Assembly: GCA_003534295.1 (NCBI GenBank)
Contig: DPDV01000014.1
Location: 1 to 36,615 of the forward strand
DNA length: 36,615 nucleotides
Direction: 5' to 3'
Source of the DNA: Clostridiales bacterium
Lineage (GTDB): Bacteria > Bacillota > Clostridia > TANB77 > CAG-508
In this document: in pieces, positions 1-7,427 of the stretch
How the letters are laid out: each line of letters starts with the position of its first letter
Position numbering within the stretch: the first letter of the stretch is position 1
Program-made: the position numbers and the translations under genes
The notes under the pieces: generated by a model
Databases searched by the model: none
Told to the model about the DNA's origin: nothing
What the model saw: only the letters and a program-made list of their open reading frames with translations

Positions 1-153
1 GCAATAATGGATGAAAAAGCAACTTATGCTAAAGGACTAGAAAAAGGCAAACTAGAGGTTGCAAAAAAAATGTTAGAGTTAAAAATAAGCAAAGAAACAA
101 TAGCTAAAGCAACAGGATTAACCATTCAAGAAATAGAAAATATTTCCAATTAG
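1..153 (+). CDS. C-terminal end of an Rpn/PD-(D/E)XK nuclease-family transposase (partial)
   Basis: This open frame enters from the left edge and ends at TAG 151-153, leaving 50 residues. The visible tail has the form YAKGLEKGKLEVAKKMLELKI followed by a short helix-turn-helix-like segment (ISKETIAKATGLTIQEIENI). That ending is characteristic of the Rpn/YhgA-like recombination-promoting nuclease or putative transposase proteins that are abundant in Clostridia. The catalytic PD-(D/E)XK core would lie outside the window and cannot be checked. REP-like repeats follow immediately downstream. The assignment rests on tail resemblance only. Confidence 0.6.
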   Translation, partial: AIMDEKATYAKGLEKGKLEVAKKMLELKISKETIAKATGLTIQEIENISN

Positions 154-198
154 AGACAGCCCTCGAGGTAACCCATTTAAATTAGGATAATTGTGTAG

Positions 199-216
199 GG
201 GCGATTTTAATCGCCC
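199..216. repeat. GGGCGATT-AATCGCCC palindrome (REP-like)
   Basis: GGGCGATT at 199-206, a TT spacer and AATCGCCC at 209-216 form an 8-bp perfect stem, preceded by TGTAG. This resembles the TGTAGGGGCG...CGCCC palindromic repeats scattered between genes in many Firmicutes. There is no T-run after it, so it is a poor terminator candidate. Confidence 0.5.
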
Positions 217-245
217 ATTATATATGAAAACAATATGGTGGAATC

Positions 246-305
246 TACAATTAGGGACAGCCCCAAATTGTCACTAAGGACAATTTGGAACAGTCCCTAA
301 TTGTA
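246..305. repeat. Large inverted repeat with 27-nt arms (TTAGGGACAG type)
   Basis: Arms 246-272 and 279-305 are inverted copies matching at 24 of 27 positions around the 6-nt loop 273-278. A third, degenerate half copy (CAATTAGAGACAGCCC) lies at about 148-163, next to the end of the Rpn-like gene. The right arm and loop overlap the 3' end of the fic gene. They encode its last nine residues and its stop codon, so the repeat probably inserted into, or replaced, the gene's original end. It could also fold as a transcription end for fic. Confidence 0.75.
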
Positions 306-885
306 GGCATTCATAGATTATTTCTTCTAATTTTCTTGTGTCTACTATTGATTCTATGCTTGCTTCTAATATTTCCTCTGCTTTGGCTTTTTTTAAGTCT
401 AATTGATAGCCATTTTTTAATGCTAATTGTCTTATAAATTCTCTGTTTGTTCTTCCATTGCCCTCTCTGAATGGATGTAATACGTTTAGTTCTGCTAAAT
501 AGTATGCTAATTTTGTTGCTAAGTCTTTTTTATTTAATCCTTGCAAATATTCTTCTTTTTTTAGCTTGTTTAATAATCTTTCAAGTTCTGTTTCTATATA
601 TTCAAATTGAGCAAATCTAAACTCTCCTTTTGCTATATTTTCTGTTCTAAATTGTCCTGCAAATGGATATACGTCTTCAAATAGGTATTTATGAATCTGT
701 TTAATATGGTTTGAGTCAAAGTTTCCTGTTATACCTGATTTTCTTAAGCCTAAGGATTTTGCAGCTGTAATTTTTGCTTCATATGTTTGCAATTTTTCTA
801 TGTTCATTATGTTTAATTTATTTTTTAATACAGTGGTTCCTGGATAGCAATATTTAGAGTTATAGGTTTCATATATGTCTCTCAT
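274..885 (-). CDS. Fic-domain protein (AMP transferase toxin)
   Basis: The 203-residue protein carries the complete Fic signature H137-P-F-R-E141-G-N-G-R145-T-N-R148, with catalytic His137 and the acidic metal-binding residue. Fic enzymes usually transfer AMP from ATP to a hydroxyl of a target protein; gyrase and topoisomerase IV are targets of some Fic toxins. I see no [S/T]xxxE[G/N] inhibitory helix within the protein, which fits a class I Fic controlled by a separate antitoxin. A small VbhA-like gene lies directly upstream at 961-1128. The ATG is preceded by AGAAAGGA. The last nine residues (QLGTVPNCP) and the stop codon are encoded by the inverted repeat at 246-305, so the C-terminus is not native. 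The target is unknown. Confidence 0.88.
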   Translation of the reverse strand: MRDIYETYNSKYCYPGTTVLKNKLNIMNIEKLQTYEAKITAAKSLGLRKSGITGNFDSNHIKQIHKYLFEDVYPFAGQFRTENIAKGEFRFAQFEYIETELERLLNKLKKEEYLQGLNKKDLATKLAYYLAELNVLHPFREGNGRTNREFIRQLALKNGYQLDLKKAKAEEILEASIESIVDTRKLEEIIYECLQLGTVPNCP

Positions 886-914
886 AATTTTTCCTTTCTA
901 CACTTTTTACAATT

Positions 915-945
915 AAAAACTGCCTTTTGTTTATTGGCAGTTTTT
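915..945. terminator. Bidirectional terminator-like hairpin between antitoxin and fic
   Basis: AAAAACTGCC (915-924) pairs perfectly with GGCAGTTTTT (936-945) across an 11-nt loop. Both orientations end in a T-run. It sits between the antitoxin stop (961) and the fic start (885), so it would attenuate readthrough into the toxin gene. Confidence 0.7.
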
Positions 946-960
946 TGTGTAATTTTAATT

Positions 961-1128
961 TTATAAACTTTGATTTTTTATTATTTCTATTAATTGTGGC
1001 ATATTTAATTCATCATTTGCAAATCTTCTATATATGTCTACATCTGCATTTGTTATTTCCATTCCTTCTATTGCTAAATCATTTTTTATATTATCTATAT
1101 CAAATTTAAATACTTCTTCGTTAAACAT
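961..1128 (-). CDS. VbhA-like antitoxin of the Fic protein
   Basis: This 55-residue gene starts at ATG 1128, eight nt after a strong GGAGG, and stops at TAA 961-963. Its central part, IKNDLAIEGMEITNADV followed by YRRFANDELN, matches the layout of VbhA-type Fic antitoxins: an inhibitory helix ending in E-G, then a short helical tail. In VbhA the helix [S/T]xxxE[G/N] pushes its Glu into the Fic ATP site and blocks AMP transfer. Here Glu21-Gly22 are present, but the first position is Asp17 instead of Ser/Thr. The gene is transcribed first, ahead of fic, from the promoter at 1177-1205. The family call rests on motif and context. Confidence 0.72.
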   Translation of the reverse strand: MFNEEVFKFDIDNIKNDLAIEGMEITNADVDIYRRFANDELNMPQLIEIIKNQSL

Positions 1129-1176
1129 TTTTAGGTACCTCCAAAATTAATTTTATTTTAACCCATTTATACTATA

Positions 1177-1205
1177 ATTATACCACAAAATGCCGTAAAA
1201 GTCCA
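1177..1205 (-). promoter_or_regulatory. Putative sigma-A promoter of the antitoxin-fic unit
   Basis: On the minus strand TGGACT (1200-1205) and TATAAT (1177-1182) are separated by 17 nt, about 50 nt upstream of the antitoxin start. The -10 box is perfect and the -35 box is weak. Confidence 0.55.
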
Positions 1206-1234
1206 GTATTTTCACGTTTTTTGGTAAATAAATT

Positions 1235-2521
1235 TCAATTATTCATTTTATTTACATTTCTTATTATGTTGTCCACGTCTATATGTTTTATTTGCTTGTT
1301 TTCCATTAGGATTTCTCCATTTACAATTGTTGTTTCCACATTTAGTCCACTTGTGTTATATACTAAGTTTGCAATTTGGTTTAAATTTGGTATCATTTTT
1401 ATATTGTCTAGCTTTTCTTCTGTATCTACTATTATTATATCTGCTTGTTTGCCTTCTTCTAAATTTCCTACTTTATCTTCCAATTTTAATGCTTTTGCTC
1501 CATTTATTGTTGCCATTTTTATAACGTCTTTTGCTGTTATTCTTGCTTCATTTTCATGTATGCCACCTTGTATTAAACAAGCTACTCTCATTGCATCAAA
1601 CATATCCAAATTACTTCCTGAACCTTGCCCATCTGTTCCTAATGCAACATTTAACCCGTTTTTTATGTATTTAGTTGTGTCTGCTATTTTACAACCTAAT
1701 CTTAAATTTGATATTGGATTATGTACTATGCTACAATCCATTGTTTTTAGTATTTCTATATCTTCATCATCTAACTTAACACCATGTGCCAATATGTTAT
1801 GCGTATTACCAAAGTATTTTTTTAATACATATATTGCTTTTTGCCCGTGTTGTTTTTTTATATCTTCTATTTCATCTATGCTTTCCAAAAAGTGTACATG
1901 TACTGGCAAATTATATTTTGATGCTATTTTAGAAACCTTTTCTAAGCAATTGTCTGAACATGTGTAAAAACTATGTGGTGCTACAGTATATGTTATTAAA
2001 TCATTTTGTTTATCTCGTGTTTCATATAAATGTTCAAATTCAGCTATTCTTTTATCAGTGCCTTCTTCCCCATCTGTTGATGTAATTGTTCTGGTTAGAA
2101 CTAACCTTATTTTGCTTTTCTCTGCTGCTTTTCTTATTTGTTCTGACATAAAATATTGGTCATTTATACAAGTACAGCCTGTTCTTATCATTTCTATAAA
2201 TGACAGCATACTTGCATTATATATATCCTCTCCTGTTAGTTTTTCTTCCCTTGGCCATATTTTTTCATTTAACCATTCGTATAAACTACATCCTTCTGTT
2301 GTTTCCCTAAATATGCTCATTGGTACATGTGAATGTGCATTTATTAGTCCTGGCATTATAATTTTGTTTTTCGCATTTATTATATATGCTTCACTATCTT
2401 CTAAATTTTTTTCCATCTTTTTTATTTTGCTGTTTTCAATTAAAATATTTATCTCTTCTATCACAACATCGTTATTTTTAATAATTAAAGCTTTTCCATT
2501 TTTTATTAATATTTTAGACAT
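1235..2521 (-). CDS. mtaD: 5-methylthioadenosine/S-adenosylhomocysteine deaminase (amidohydrolase)
   Basis: The 428-residue protein is a metal-dependent amidohydrolase of the MTA/SAH deaminase-chlorohydrolase group. Metal ligands are seen in order: His63-x-His65 in NAHSHVP, a VHVHFLES strand near residue 206, LAHGVKL near 236, and the Asp of LGTDGQGS near 297. Enzymes of this family deaminate methylthioadenosine or S-adenosylhomocysteine to the inosyl compounds, recycling products of SAM-dependent reactions in the cytosol. Length is typical. The start at 2521 follows GAAAGGAAAG. It is expressed divergently from the HD-GYP gene. Substrate choice within the family (MTA, SAH, adenosine or guanine-like compounds) cannot be read from the sequence. 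Confidence 0.85.
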   Translation of the reverse strand: MSKILIKNGKALIIKNNDVVIEEINILIENSKIKKMEKNLEDSEAYIINAKNKIIMPGLINAHSHVPMSIFRETTEGCSLYEWLNEKIWPREEKLTGEDIYNASMLSFIEMIRTGCTCINDQYFMSEQIRKAAEKSKIRLVLTRTITSTDGEEGTDKRIAEFEHLYETRDKQNDLITYTVAPHSFYTCSDNCLEKVSKIASKYNLPVHVHFLESIDEIEDIKKQHGQKAIYVLKKYFGNTHNILAHGVKLDDEDIEILKTMDCSIVHNPISNLRLGCKIADTTKYIKNGLNVALGTDGQGSGSNLDMFDAMRVACLIQGGIHENEARITAKDVIKMATINGAKALKLEDKVGNLEEGKQADIIIVDTEEKLDNIKMIPNLNQIANLVYNTSGLNVETTIVNGEILMENKQIKHIDVDNIIRNVNKMNN

Positions 2522-2572
2522 CTCTTCTTTTCTTTCCTTTCTTAATAGTAGTTAGAGCTTCTCTTTTGCTTA

Positions 2573-2601
2573 AGTATATACAGTATTAAATATTTTGTCA
2601 A
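2573..2601 (-). promoter_or_regulatory. Sigma-A promoter of mtaD
   Basis: On the minus strand TTGACA (2596-2601), a 17-nt spacer and TATACT (2573-2578) form a near-consensus promoter about 45 nt upstream of the mtaD RBS. Its -35 box lies 18 nt from that of the divergent promoter. Confidence 0.75.
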
Positions 2602-2619
2602 TTTTTTATATTTTTTTTG

Positions 2620-2648
2620 TTGATAAAAAACTTCATATGTAGTATTAT
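2620..2648 (+). promoter_or_regulatory. Sigma-A promoter of the HD-GYP gene
   Basis: TTGATA (2620-2625), a 17-nt spacer and TATTAT (2643-2648) lie about 50 nt ahead of the ATG at 2702. It is back-to-back with the mtaD promoter. Confidence 0.7.
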
Positions 2649-2701
2649 ATTTTATATACCGCTAATGAAAAAATACACTTTATGTGTAAAAAGGAGTTGT
2701 T

Positions 2702-3640
2702 ATGAAAGATCCAAAAATAGATTTTTATAGTCCTACTGCTCTAAAATCGTATAATTTAGATAAGACTATGAGATACCAGTTAAATGTTTTAGGTAATCTT
2801 GATTTTTTTACTAAAAGGCATAGTGAAAATGTTGCTAATCTTGTTTGCAGAATTTGCCAATATTTGAACTGCAATAATAGTTATACAGTTTATTGTACAA
2901 TTTGTGCTTATTTGCATGACATTGGCAAAATGTTTATTCCTTTAAGTATATTAAATAAACCTGATAAATTAACACCTGAAGAATATGAAATAATGAAAAC
3001 TCATACTACTTTAGGTTATGAAATGTGTATAAAGGATTTAGAATTGCGTCCTTATGCTGTTGGCCCTTTATACCATCATGAAGCTTTAAATGGAACTGGC
3101 TATCCTAATGGTGTAACTAAAGAAAACATTCCTTATTGCGCTCAAATTATTAGAGTTGCTGATGAATATGATGCTATTGTTACCAAAAGAAGATATACAA
3201 CACACGTAAATATTTCAGAAACCCTACGTGATTTAATAAAAGATGCAAGACCTGACCCTGTTCTTGTTGCTTTAGACCAATTAAATGAGAATAAAAAGTT
3301 AGGTAAAATAAACGGAAAAGTTTTAAAAGTTTTATTTAAAGTTGTTATTGATGATACCAATTACGAGATTTCTTGTATTTGGGATTATATTAAGTATTTG
3401 CAATCTCAAATTAAAAGATTGGAATTAATGGAAAGCTACAGTATTAAAATGCTTAAAGCTACTAAGGAAAAAACTCAAAACTATTATAGAGAGGGTATTA
3501 GAATGCTTTTGCAAGATGGCGAAACCTTTGATAATTTCCTTCAAGTTTTGAATGAATACAGACAAGCTGTTATTACCAGAAAAGATATTATTGATAAATT
3601 AAAAAACGAGATTCTAATTATTAAAAAATTAAGAGTTTAA
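2702..3640 (+). CDS. HD-GYP domain protein (probable cyclic-dinucleotide phosphodiesterase)
   Basis: The 312-residue soluble protein shows the HD-GYP set: His40, the His72-Asp73 pair in HDIGK, His101, His125-His126 followed by Glu, Gly-Tyr-Pro at 133-135 in NGTGYPNG, and Asp154. HD-GYP enzymes hydrolyse c-di-GMP to pGpG or GMP, or related dinucleotides, with a two- or three-metal centre. There is no membrane segment or receiver domain. The C-terminal 120 residues look helical and may form a coiled coil, so signals would come through a partner. AAGGAG precedes the ATG. The gene is monocistronic, bounded by its own promoter and a terminator. Loss of activity cannot be excluded, but all metal ligands I looked for are present. 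Confidence 0.85.
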   Translation: MKDPKIDFYSPTALKSYNLDKTMRYQLNVLGNLDFFTKRHSENVANLVCRICQYLNCNNSYTVYCTICAYLHDIGKMFIPLSILNKPDKLTPEEYEIMKTHTTLGYEMCIKDLELRPYAVGPLYHHEALNGTGYPNGVTKENIPYCAQIIRVADEYDAIVTKRRYTTHVNISETLRDLIKDARPDPVLVALDQLNENKKLGKINGKVLKVLFKVVIDDTNYEISCIWDYIKYLQSQIKRLELMESYSIKMLKATKEKTQNYYREGIRMLLQDGETFDNFLQVLNEYRQAVITRKDIIDKLKNEILIIKKLRV

Positions 3641-3671
3641 TGCACTAGATATATAATGCTTTTTCCCCACA

Positions 3672-3712
3672 AAAAGCCTTCTTTGGAATAATAAATCCAA
3701 AAGAAGGCTTTT
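3672..3712. terminator. Bidirectional terminator
   Basis: AAAAGCCTTCTT (3672-3683) pairs perfectly with AAGAAGGCTTTT (3701-3712). The stem extends by a few more pairs with one bulge. It lies between the convergent HD-GYP gene and the DUF6514-like gene, and serves both. Confidence 0.85.
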
Positions 3713-3723
3713 ACTGTATAATT

Positions 3724-4041
3724 TTATGCTCTTATTAGGTCTGTTAATACATCATCTAGTGCTATCGGCGTTACTTTATTGTTTATTAATATTTTTAATA
3801 ATTTTTCTGTTTGCTTTTCTTCTAATAAAATATTATTTATTTCTCTACTTTCTATTTTTTCCTTTTTAGTGTCTTTGTACTTTTTTACTATGCCTATTCC
3901 ATATGTTTCTCTGTTTCCATTCGCAAAGAGTTTGCTAATTGTCTTATAATATTCTAATTTTATTCTTTCTCCTATGTTTAACTCTTCTGAATCTCTAGAA
4001 TCAATAATTGCTTCTCCATAAAGCTCTTTTATGTTATTCAT
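3724..4041 (-). CDS. Small conserved protein resembling DUF6514
   Basis: I start this gene at ATG 4041 (105 residues) because AAGGAAGGGATAAGT stands directly before it. The open frame continues upstream to a TTG at 4137, but without a usable ribosome site. The protein contains YYKTISK, then ETYGIGIVKK, then a C-terminal pattern LLKILINNKVTPIALDDVLTDLI. This layout (TYGI strand, n-VtP-L-DV-D tail) is what I associate with the clostridial DUF6514 family, whose function is unknown. It is the last gene of the murE-mraY-ftsW-murG group, starting about 100 nt after murG. No enzyme motif, signal peptide or membrane segment is visible. Confidence 0.65.
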   Translation of the reverse strand: MNNIKELYGEAIIDSRDSEELNIGERIKLEYYKTISKLFANGNRETYGIGIVKKYKDTKKEKIESREINNILLEEKQTEKLLKILINNKVTPIALDDVLTDLIRA

Positions 4042-4137
4042 ACTTATCCCTTCCTTTGTTAAGATATGTTCAATATATATCATATTTGCTAGAAGTTCAA
4101 GCATTTTAGTTCGTTCGTTTTTTATGTTTTTCGACAA

Positions 4138-5256
4138 TTATTGTTTTATTATTTTAATTATTTCTTTATATATTTTATCTTCGACATCATTTATGGCTAT
4201 TTTTGTCGCATTTTGTCCCATCTTTTTTAATACTTCTGTGTTAGATATTATACTATATATGTTTTGATCTAACATTGTGCCAGTTAAGTTTTTGTCTAAT
4301 ATTACCCTTGCCGCGCAAGCATCTTCTAAAACTCTTGCATTATATTCTTGATGATTTTCCGTTGCATGAGGAAATGGAATAAATATAGCTGGTTTTCCTA
4401 ATAGTGCAACTTCTGTTACTGTCATTGCTCCACTTCTTGAAACTACAAGGTCTGCATAGTTCATAATTTCTTGCATATTATAAATATATGGTACTACTCT
4501 TACACTTTGTATATTGTTTATATCTATTCCTTTTTCATTTAATTTTTCTTTTATTATGTCATACTGCGATGGGCCTGCTGCCCATATAATTTGATATCCT
4601 CTATTGCTTTTTTCGGTTATTATTTCTATCATGCTGTCATTTATACTTTGTGCCCCTTGACTTCCCCCAAATATTAATACTCTTGGCTCATAATCTTTAA
4701 AGCCAAATTCTTTTGTTATCTTTTTCTTTTCTTCTGTTGTCAATTCCATTTTTCTTAATTTAGTTGGAGTTCCTGTTACAACAATTTTTTTAGCTTTTGG
4801 TAATTTCTTTATTGCATCTTCAAATCCAACTAATATCAGATTAACTTTTTTTGATAACATTTTTACAGCTATTCCTGGGAATGCGTTGCTCTCATGTAAT
4901 ACAGTTGGGATTTTTTTTGATTTTGCAGCAAGCATAACCGGAACACATATGTATCCACCAGTACCTATAACAACATCTGGCTTAAATTCTTCTATTATTT
5001 TTTTAGCCTCTTTTATTGAAGCAAAAGTTTTATACATTTCTTTTATATTTCCTATTGAAACTTTTCTGCTAAATCCATATGCTTCTATTGTTTTTAAGGT
5101 ATATCCAGCCCTTGGAACTAAATCATTTTCTAGTCCCCTTTCTGTTCCTATAAATATTATTTCTGAATTTGGCTGTTCACTTTTTATTTTATTTGCAATT
5201 GCTATTCCTGGATTTATATGACCACCTGTACCTGCAGCAGCAATAATTACCTTCAT
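4138..5256 (-). CDS. murG: UDP-GlcNAc:undecaprenyl-pyrophosphoryl-MurNAc-pentapeptide GlcNAc transferase
   Basis: The 372-residue GT28 protein makes lipid II from lipid I on the inner face of the membrane. The N-terminal glycine-rich loop GTGGHINPGIAIA (residues 9-21) and the second loop GGSQGAQSIN mark the two Rossmann domains. The donor-site block SRSGAMTVTEVALLGKPAIFIPFPHATENHQ is also intact. Length is typical. AAGGAGG precedes the ATG, 11 nt after the end of the SEDS gene, so the genes are cotranscribed. Nothing unusual is seen. Confidence 0.97.
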   Translation of the reverse strand: MKVIIAAAGTGGHINPGIAIANKIKSEQPNSEIIFIGTERGLENDLVPRAGYTLKTIEAYGFSRKVSIGNIKEMYKTFASIKEAKKIIEEFKPDVVIGTGGYICVPVMLAAKSKKIPTVLHESNAFPGIAVKMLSKKVNLILVGFEDAIKKLPKAKKIVVTGTPTKLRKMELTTEEKKKITKEFGFKDYEPRVLIFGGSQGAQSINDSMIEIITEKSNRGYQIIWAAGPSQYDIIKEKLNEKGIDINNIQSVRVVPYIYNMQEIMNYADLVVSRSGAMTVTEVALLGKPAIFIPFPHATENHQEYNARVLEDACAARVILDKNLTGTMLDQNIYSIISNTEVLKKMGQNATKIAINDVEDKIYKEIIKIIKQ

Positions 5257-5267
5257 TTTTTTCCTCC

Positions 5268-6416
5268 TTATACCTTAGTTCCTGCTCTTGAAATATTAAG
5301 CAGAATTCCACATGAGCTTAATAAAATTAATAATGCTGTACCTCCATAGCTAAAAAATGGTAATGGCATTCCAGTGTTTGGTATTGATGATGTTACAACA
5401 CCTATATTTATAATTACTTGTATCCCTATTAATGTTGTTATTCCAGTTGCCAACAGACTACCAAACATATCTGGTGATTTTATTGCTATTAAAATTCCTC
5501 TCCAAATAAATATTGCGAATAGTAAAATTACTATAACACAACCTATAAAACCTAATTCTTCAGCTAATATTGAAAATATAAAATCATTATGTGGTTCTGG
5601 TATATATAAATATTTTTGTTTACTTTCTCCTAATCCTACACCAAAAAGTCCACCAGAACCTATTGCATATAATCCTTGGACTGCTTGCCATCCAACTTCT
5701 GTCGCATCTGCCCAAGGATCCATAAAAGACATAATTCTTTTTATACGGAATCCTCCTTTTCCCGTGGCTTGCAATGCTATTATTCCTACTGTTACTGCAA
5801 GTGCACCTATTAAACCTGTTATTACAAAGTAGATTAACCTACATCCTGCCATAATCATCATTACACAAGTTACTGCTGCTGTAACAACAGATGCACTTAA
5901 ATGGTTTTGTACAAAGTACAGTATAAATATTGGTGGAATTATCCATGATAAAGGTCTTACAAATCCATTTTTAAAGCTTTTTAGTTCTGACTTATGGTCT
6001 GTAAGATATCCTGCATAAAATATTATTAACCCTATTTTAGTAATTTCTGATGGTTGAAATTGTATAAAGCCTAAGTCTATCCATCTTGTTGCTCCATTTG
6101 CTTCTACTCCCAATCCAGGTATTAGCACTAATGGCAATATTCCTACAGATATTACATAAAATATTTTATAAAAATTTTTATATATTCTATAGTCTATTTT
6201 GGAAATACCTATCATTAACCCTATTCCAATTACTGCAGCTAATAGTTGCGTTTTTACATATGAATAACTATTACCAGATTCTGCAATTGCTGATGGAGCT
6301 GATGCTGATAGCACCATAACAATTCCTAATGATAGCAATATAATAATTATTAGAAAAAGTATAAAATCAAATTGATTATTTACAAAACTTGAAATTGTTT
6401 TTTTGCTTTTTGTCAT
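5268..6416 (-). CDS. ftsW: SEDS-family peptidoglycan polymerase FtsW/SpoVE
   Basis: The protein is a multi-span membrane glycosyltransferase of the SEDS group, which polymerises lipid II together with a class B PBP. Typical blocks are LSASAPSA after the first membrane span, NGATRWIDLGFIQFQPSEITKIG, and the C-terminal TGMPLPFFSYGGTALL. I choose ATG 6416 (382 residues). The upstream ATG at 6434 overlaps the ribosome site GAAAGGAG that serves 6416. In clostridia that have spoVD in the dcw cluster, this position is often held by spoVE, the sporulation SEDS partner. Sequence alone does not separate FtsW from SpoVE here. Confidence 0.9.
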   Translation of the reverse strand: MTKSKKTISSFVNNQFDFILFLIIIILLSLGIVMVLSASAPSAIAESGNSYSYVKTQLLAAVIGIGLMIGISKIDYRIYKNFYKIFYVISVGILPLVLIPGLGVEANGATRWIDLGFIQFQPSEITKIGLIIFYAGYLTDHKSELKSFKNGFVRPLSWIIPPIFILYFVQNHLSASVVTAAVTCVMMIMAGCRLIYFVITGLIGALAVTVGIIALQATGKGGFRIKRIMSFMDPWADATEVGWQAVQGLYAIGSGGLFGVGLGESKQKYLYIPEPHNDFIFSILAEELGFIGCVIVILLFAIFIWRGILIAIKSPDMFGSLLATGITTLIGIQVIINIGVVTSSIPNTGMPLPFFSYGGTALLILLSSCGILLNISRAGTKV

Positions 6417-6436
6417 TGGATTCTCCTTTCTCATAA

Positions 6437-7417
6437 TTATATTGCTAATAATCCTACCACACTTAACATTAATGTTATAATACTAAATATTGATACTATT
6501 TTGTTTTCGTTCCAACCTGATAATTCAAAATGGTGGTGTATTGGTGTCATTTTAAAAATTCTATTTCCTGTTTTCTTAAAATATCTTACCTGTATCATTA
6601 CAGATAATGTTTCTATCACTGGCACTAAAGCTATTATTAGTAATAATAATGGCATTTTTAAATATAATGCCATTCCAGCAACTGCTCCACCTAACATTAA
6701 TGAACCTGTATCTCCCATAAATATTTTTGCTGGGTTTAAATTAAATAATAAAAATCCTAAGCATGTTCCTATAGTAATACTTCCAAATACAACTATTTCC
6801 TTTATATTAAATATTATTCCTATTACTGTTAGACAAGTTAATATTAGTGCTGTTACACTTGTTGCTAGTCCATCTATTCCATCTGTAAGATTTACTGCAT
6901 TTGATGTTCCAAGTAATACAAGTATTGCAAATGGTATATATAACCATACTGGTAAAGTAAAATATGTTTTTATAAAAGGTATATATGTTTCTGTGCCGAT
7001 ATTTAGCACCTTTGTTATGTATAATACAAATGCTACTGAAAATATTAATAATCCTATCATTTTGTACAGTGGTTTTAGTCCTTCTGTGTTTTTTAAAACT
7101 AATTTTTTAAAATCATCTATAAATCCTACTAGACCAAAGCCTATTGATACTGCTGCAATTGGTATTAAGTTTTTTGCAACAGATGATTGATTATCTTTTA
7201 TATAATCATAACACAGGAATCCTGTTAATACTGTAATTACTAAAATCATTATTATGCCACCCATTGTTGGTGTTCCTTGTTTACCTAAATGGGATTGTGG
7301 ACCTTCTGTTCTTTCCATTTGACCAACTTTTAATTTTTTTAATATTGGTATTATTGCTAATGATGTAATTATTGTAATTACAAATGACAACAATAATATT
7401 TTTATTTGATATTGCAT
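6437..7417 (-). CDS. mraY: Phospho-N-acetylmuramoyl-pentapeptide transferase
   Basis: The 326-residue integral membrane enzyme transfers phospho-MurNAc-pentapeptide to undecaprenyl phosphate to form lipid I. Active-site blocks are visible: the first aspartates in GFIDDFKKL, NLTDGIDGLA near residue 178, and FMGDTGSLMLGG. The His-rich MTPIHHHFELSGWNE loop also matches the family. About ten membrane spans are apparent. It lies 10 nt downstream of murE, with AAGGAGAG before its ATG. Confidence 0.97.
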   Translation of the reverse strand: MQYQIKILLLSFVITIITSLAIIPILKKLKVGQMERTEGPQSHLGKQGTPTMGGIIMILVITVLTGFLCYDYIKDNQSSVAKNLIPIAAVSIGFGLVGFIDDFKKLVLKNTEGLKPLYKMIGLLIFSVAFVLYITKVLNIGTETYIPFIKTYFTLPVWLYIPFAILVLLGTSNAVNLTDGIDGLATSVTALILTCLTVIGIIFNIKEIVVFGSITIGTCLGFLLFNLNPAKIFMGDTGSLMLGGAVAGMALYLKMPLLLLIIALVPVIETLSVMIQVRYFKKTGNRIFKMTPIHHHFELSGWNENKIVSIFSIITLMLSVVGLLAI

Positions 7418-7427
7418 AATTCTCTCC

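Noticed and set aside
1221..1967. Long plus-strand frame of 248 codons opposite mtaD
   Set aside because: It is the antisense shadow of a well-conserved amidohydrolase gene and has no ribosome site.
4042..4137. Longer DUF6514-like protein starting at TTG 4137
   Set aside because: ATG 4041 has a strong ribosome site and gives the usual length; the extension has neither.
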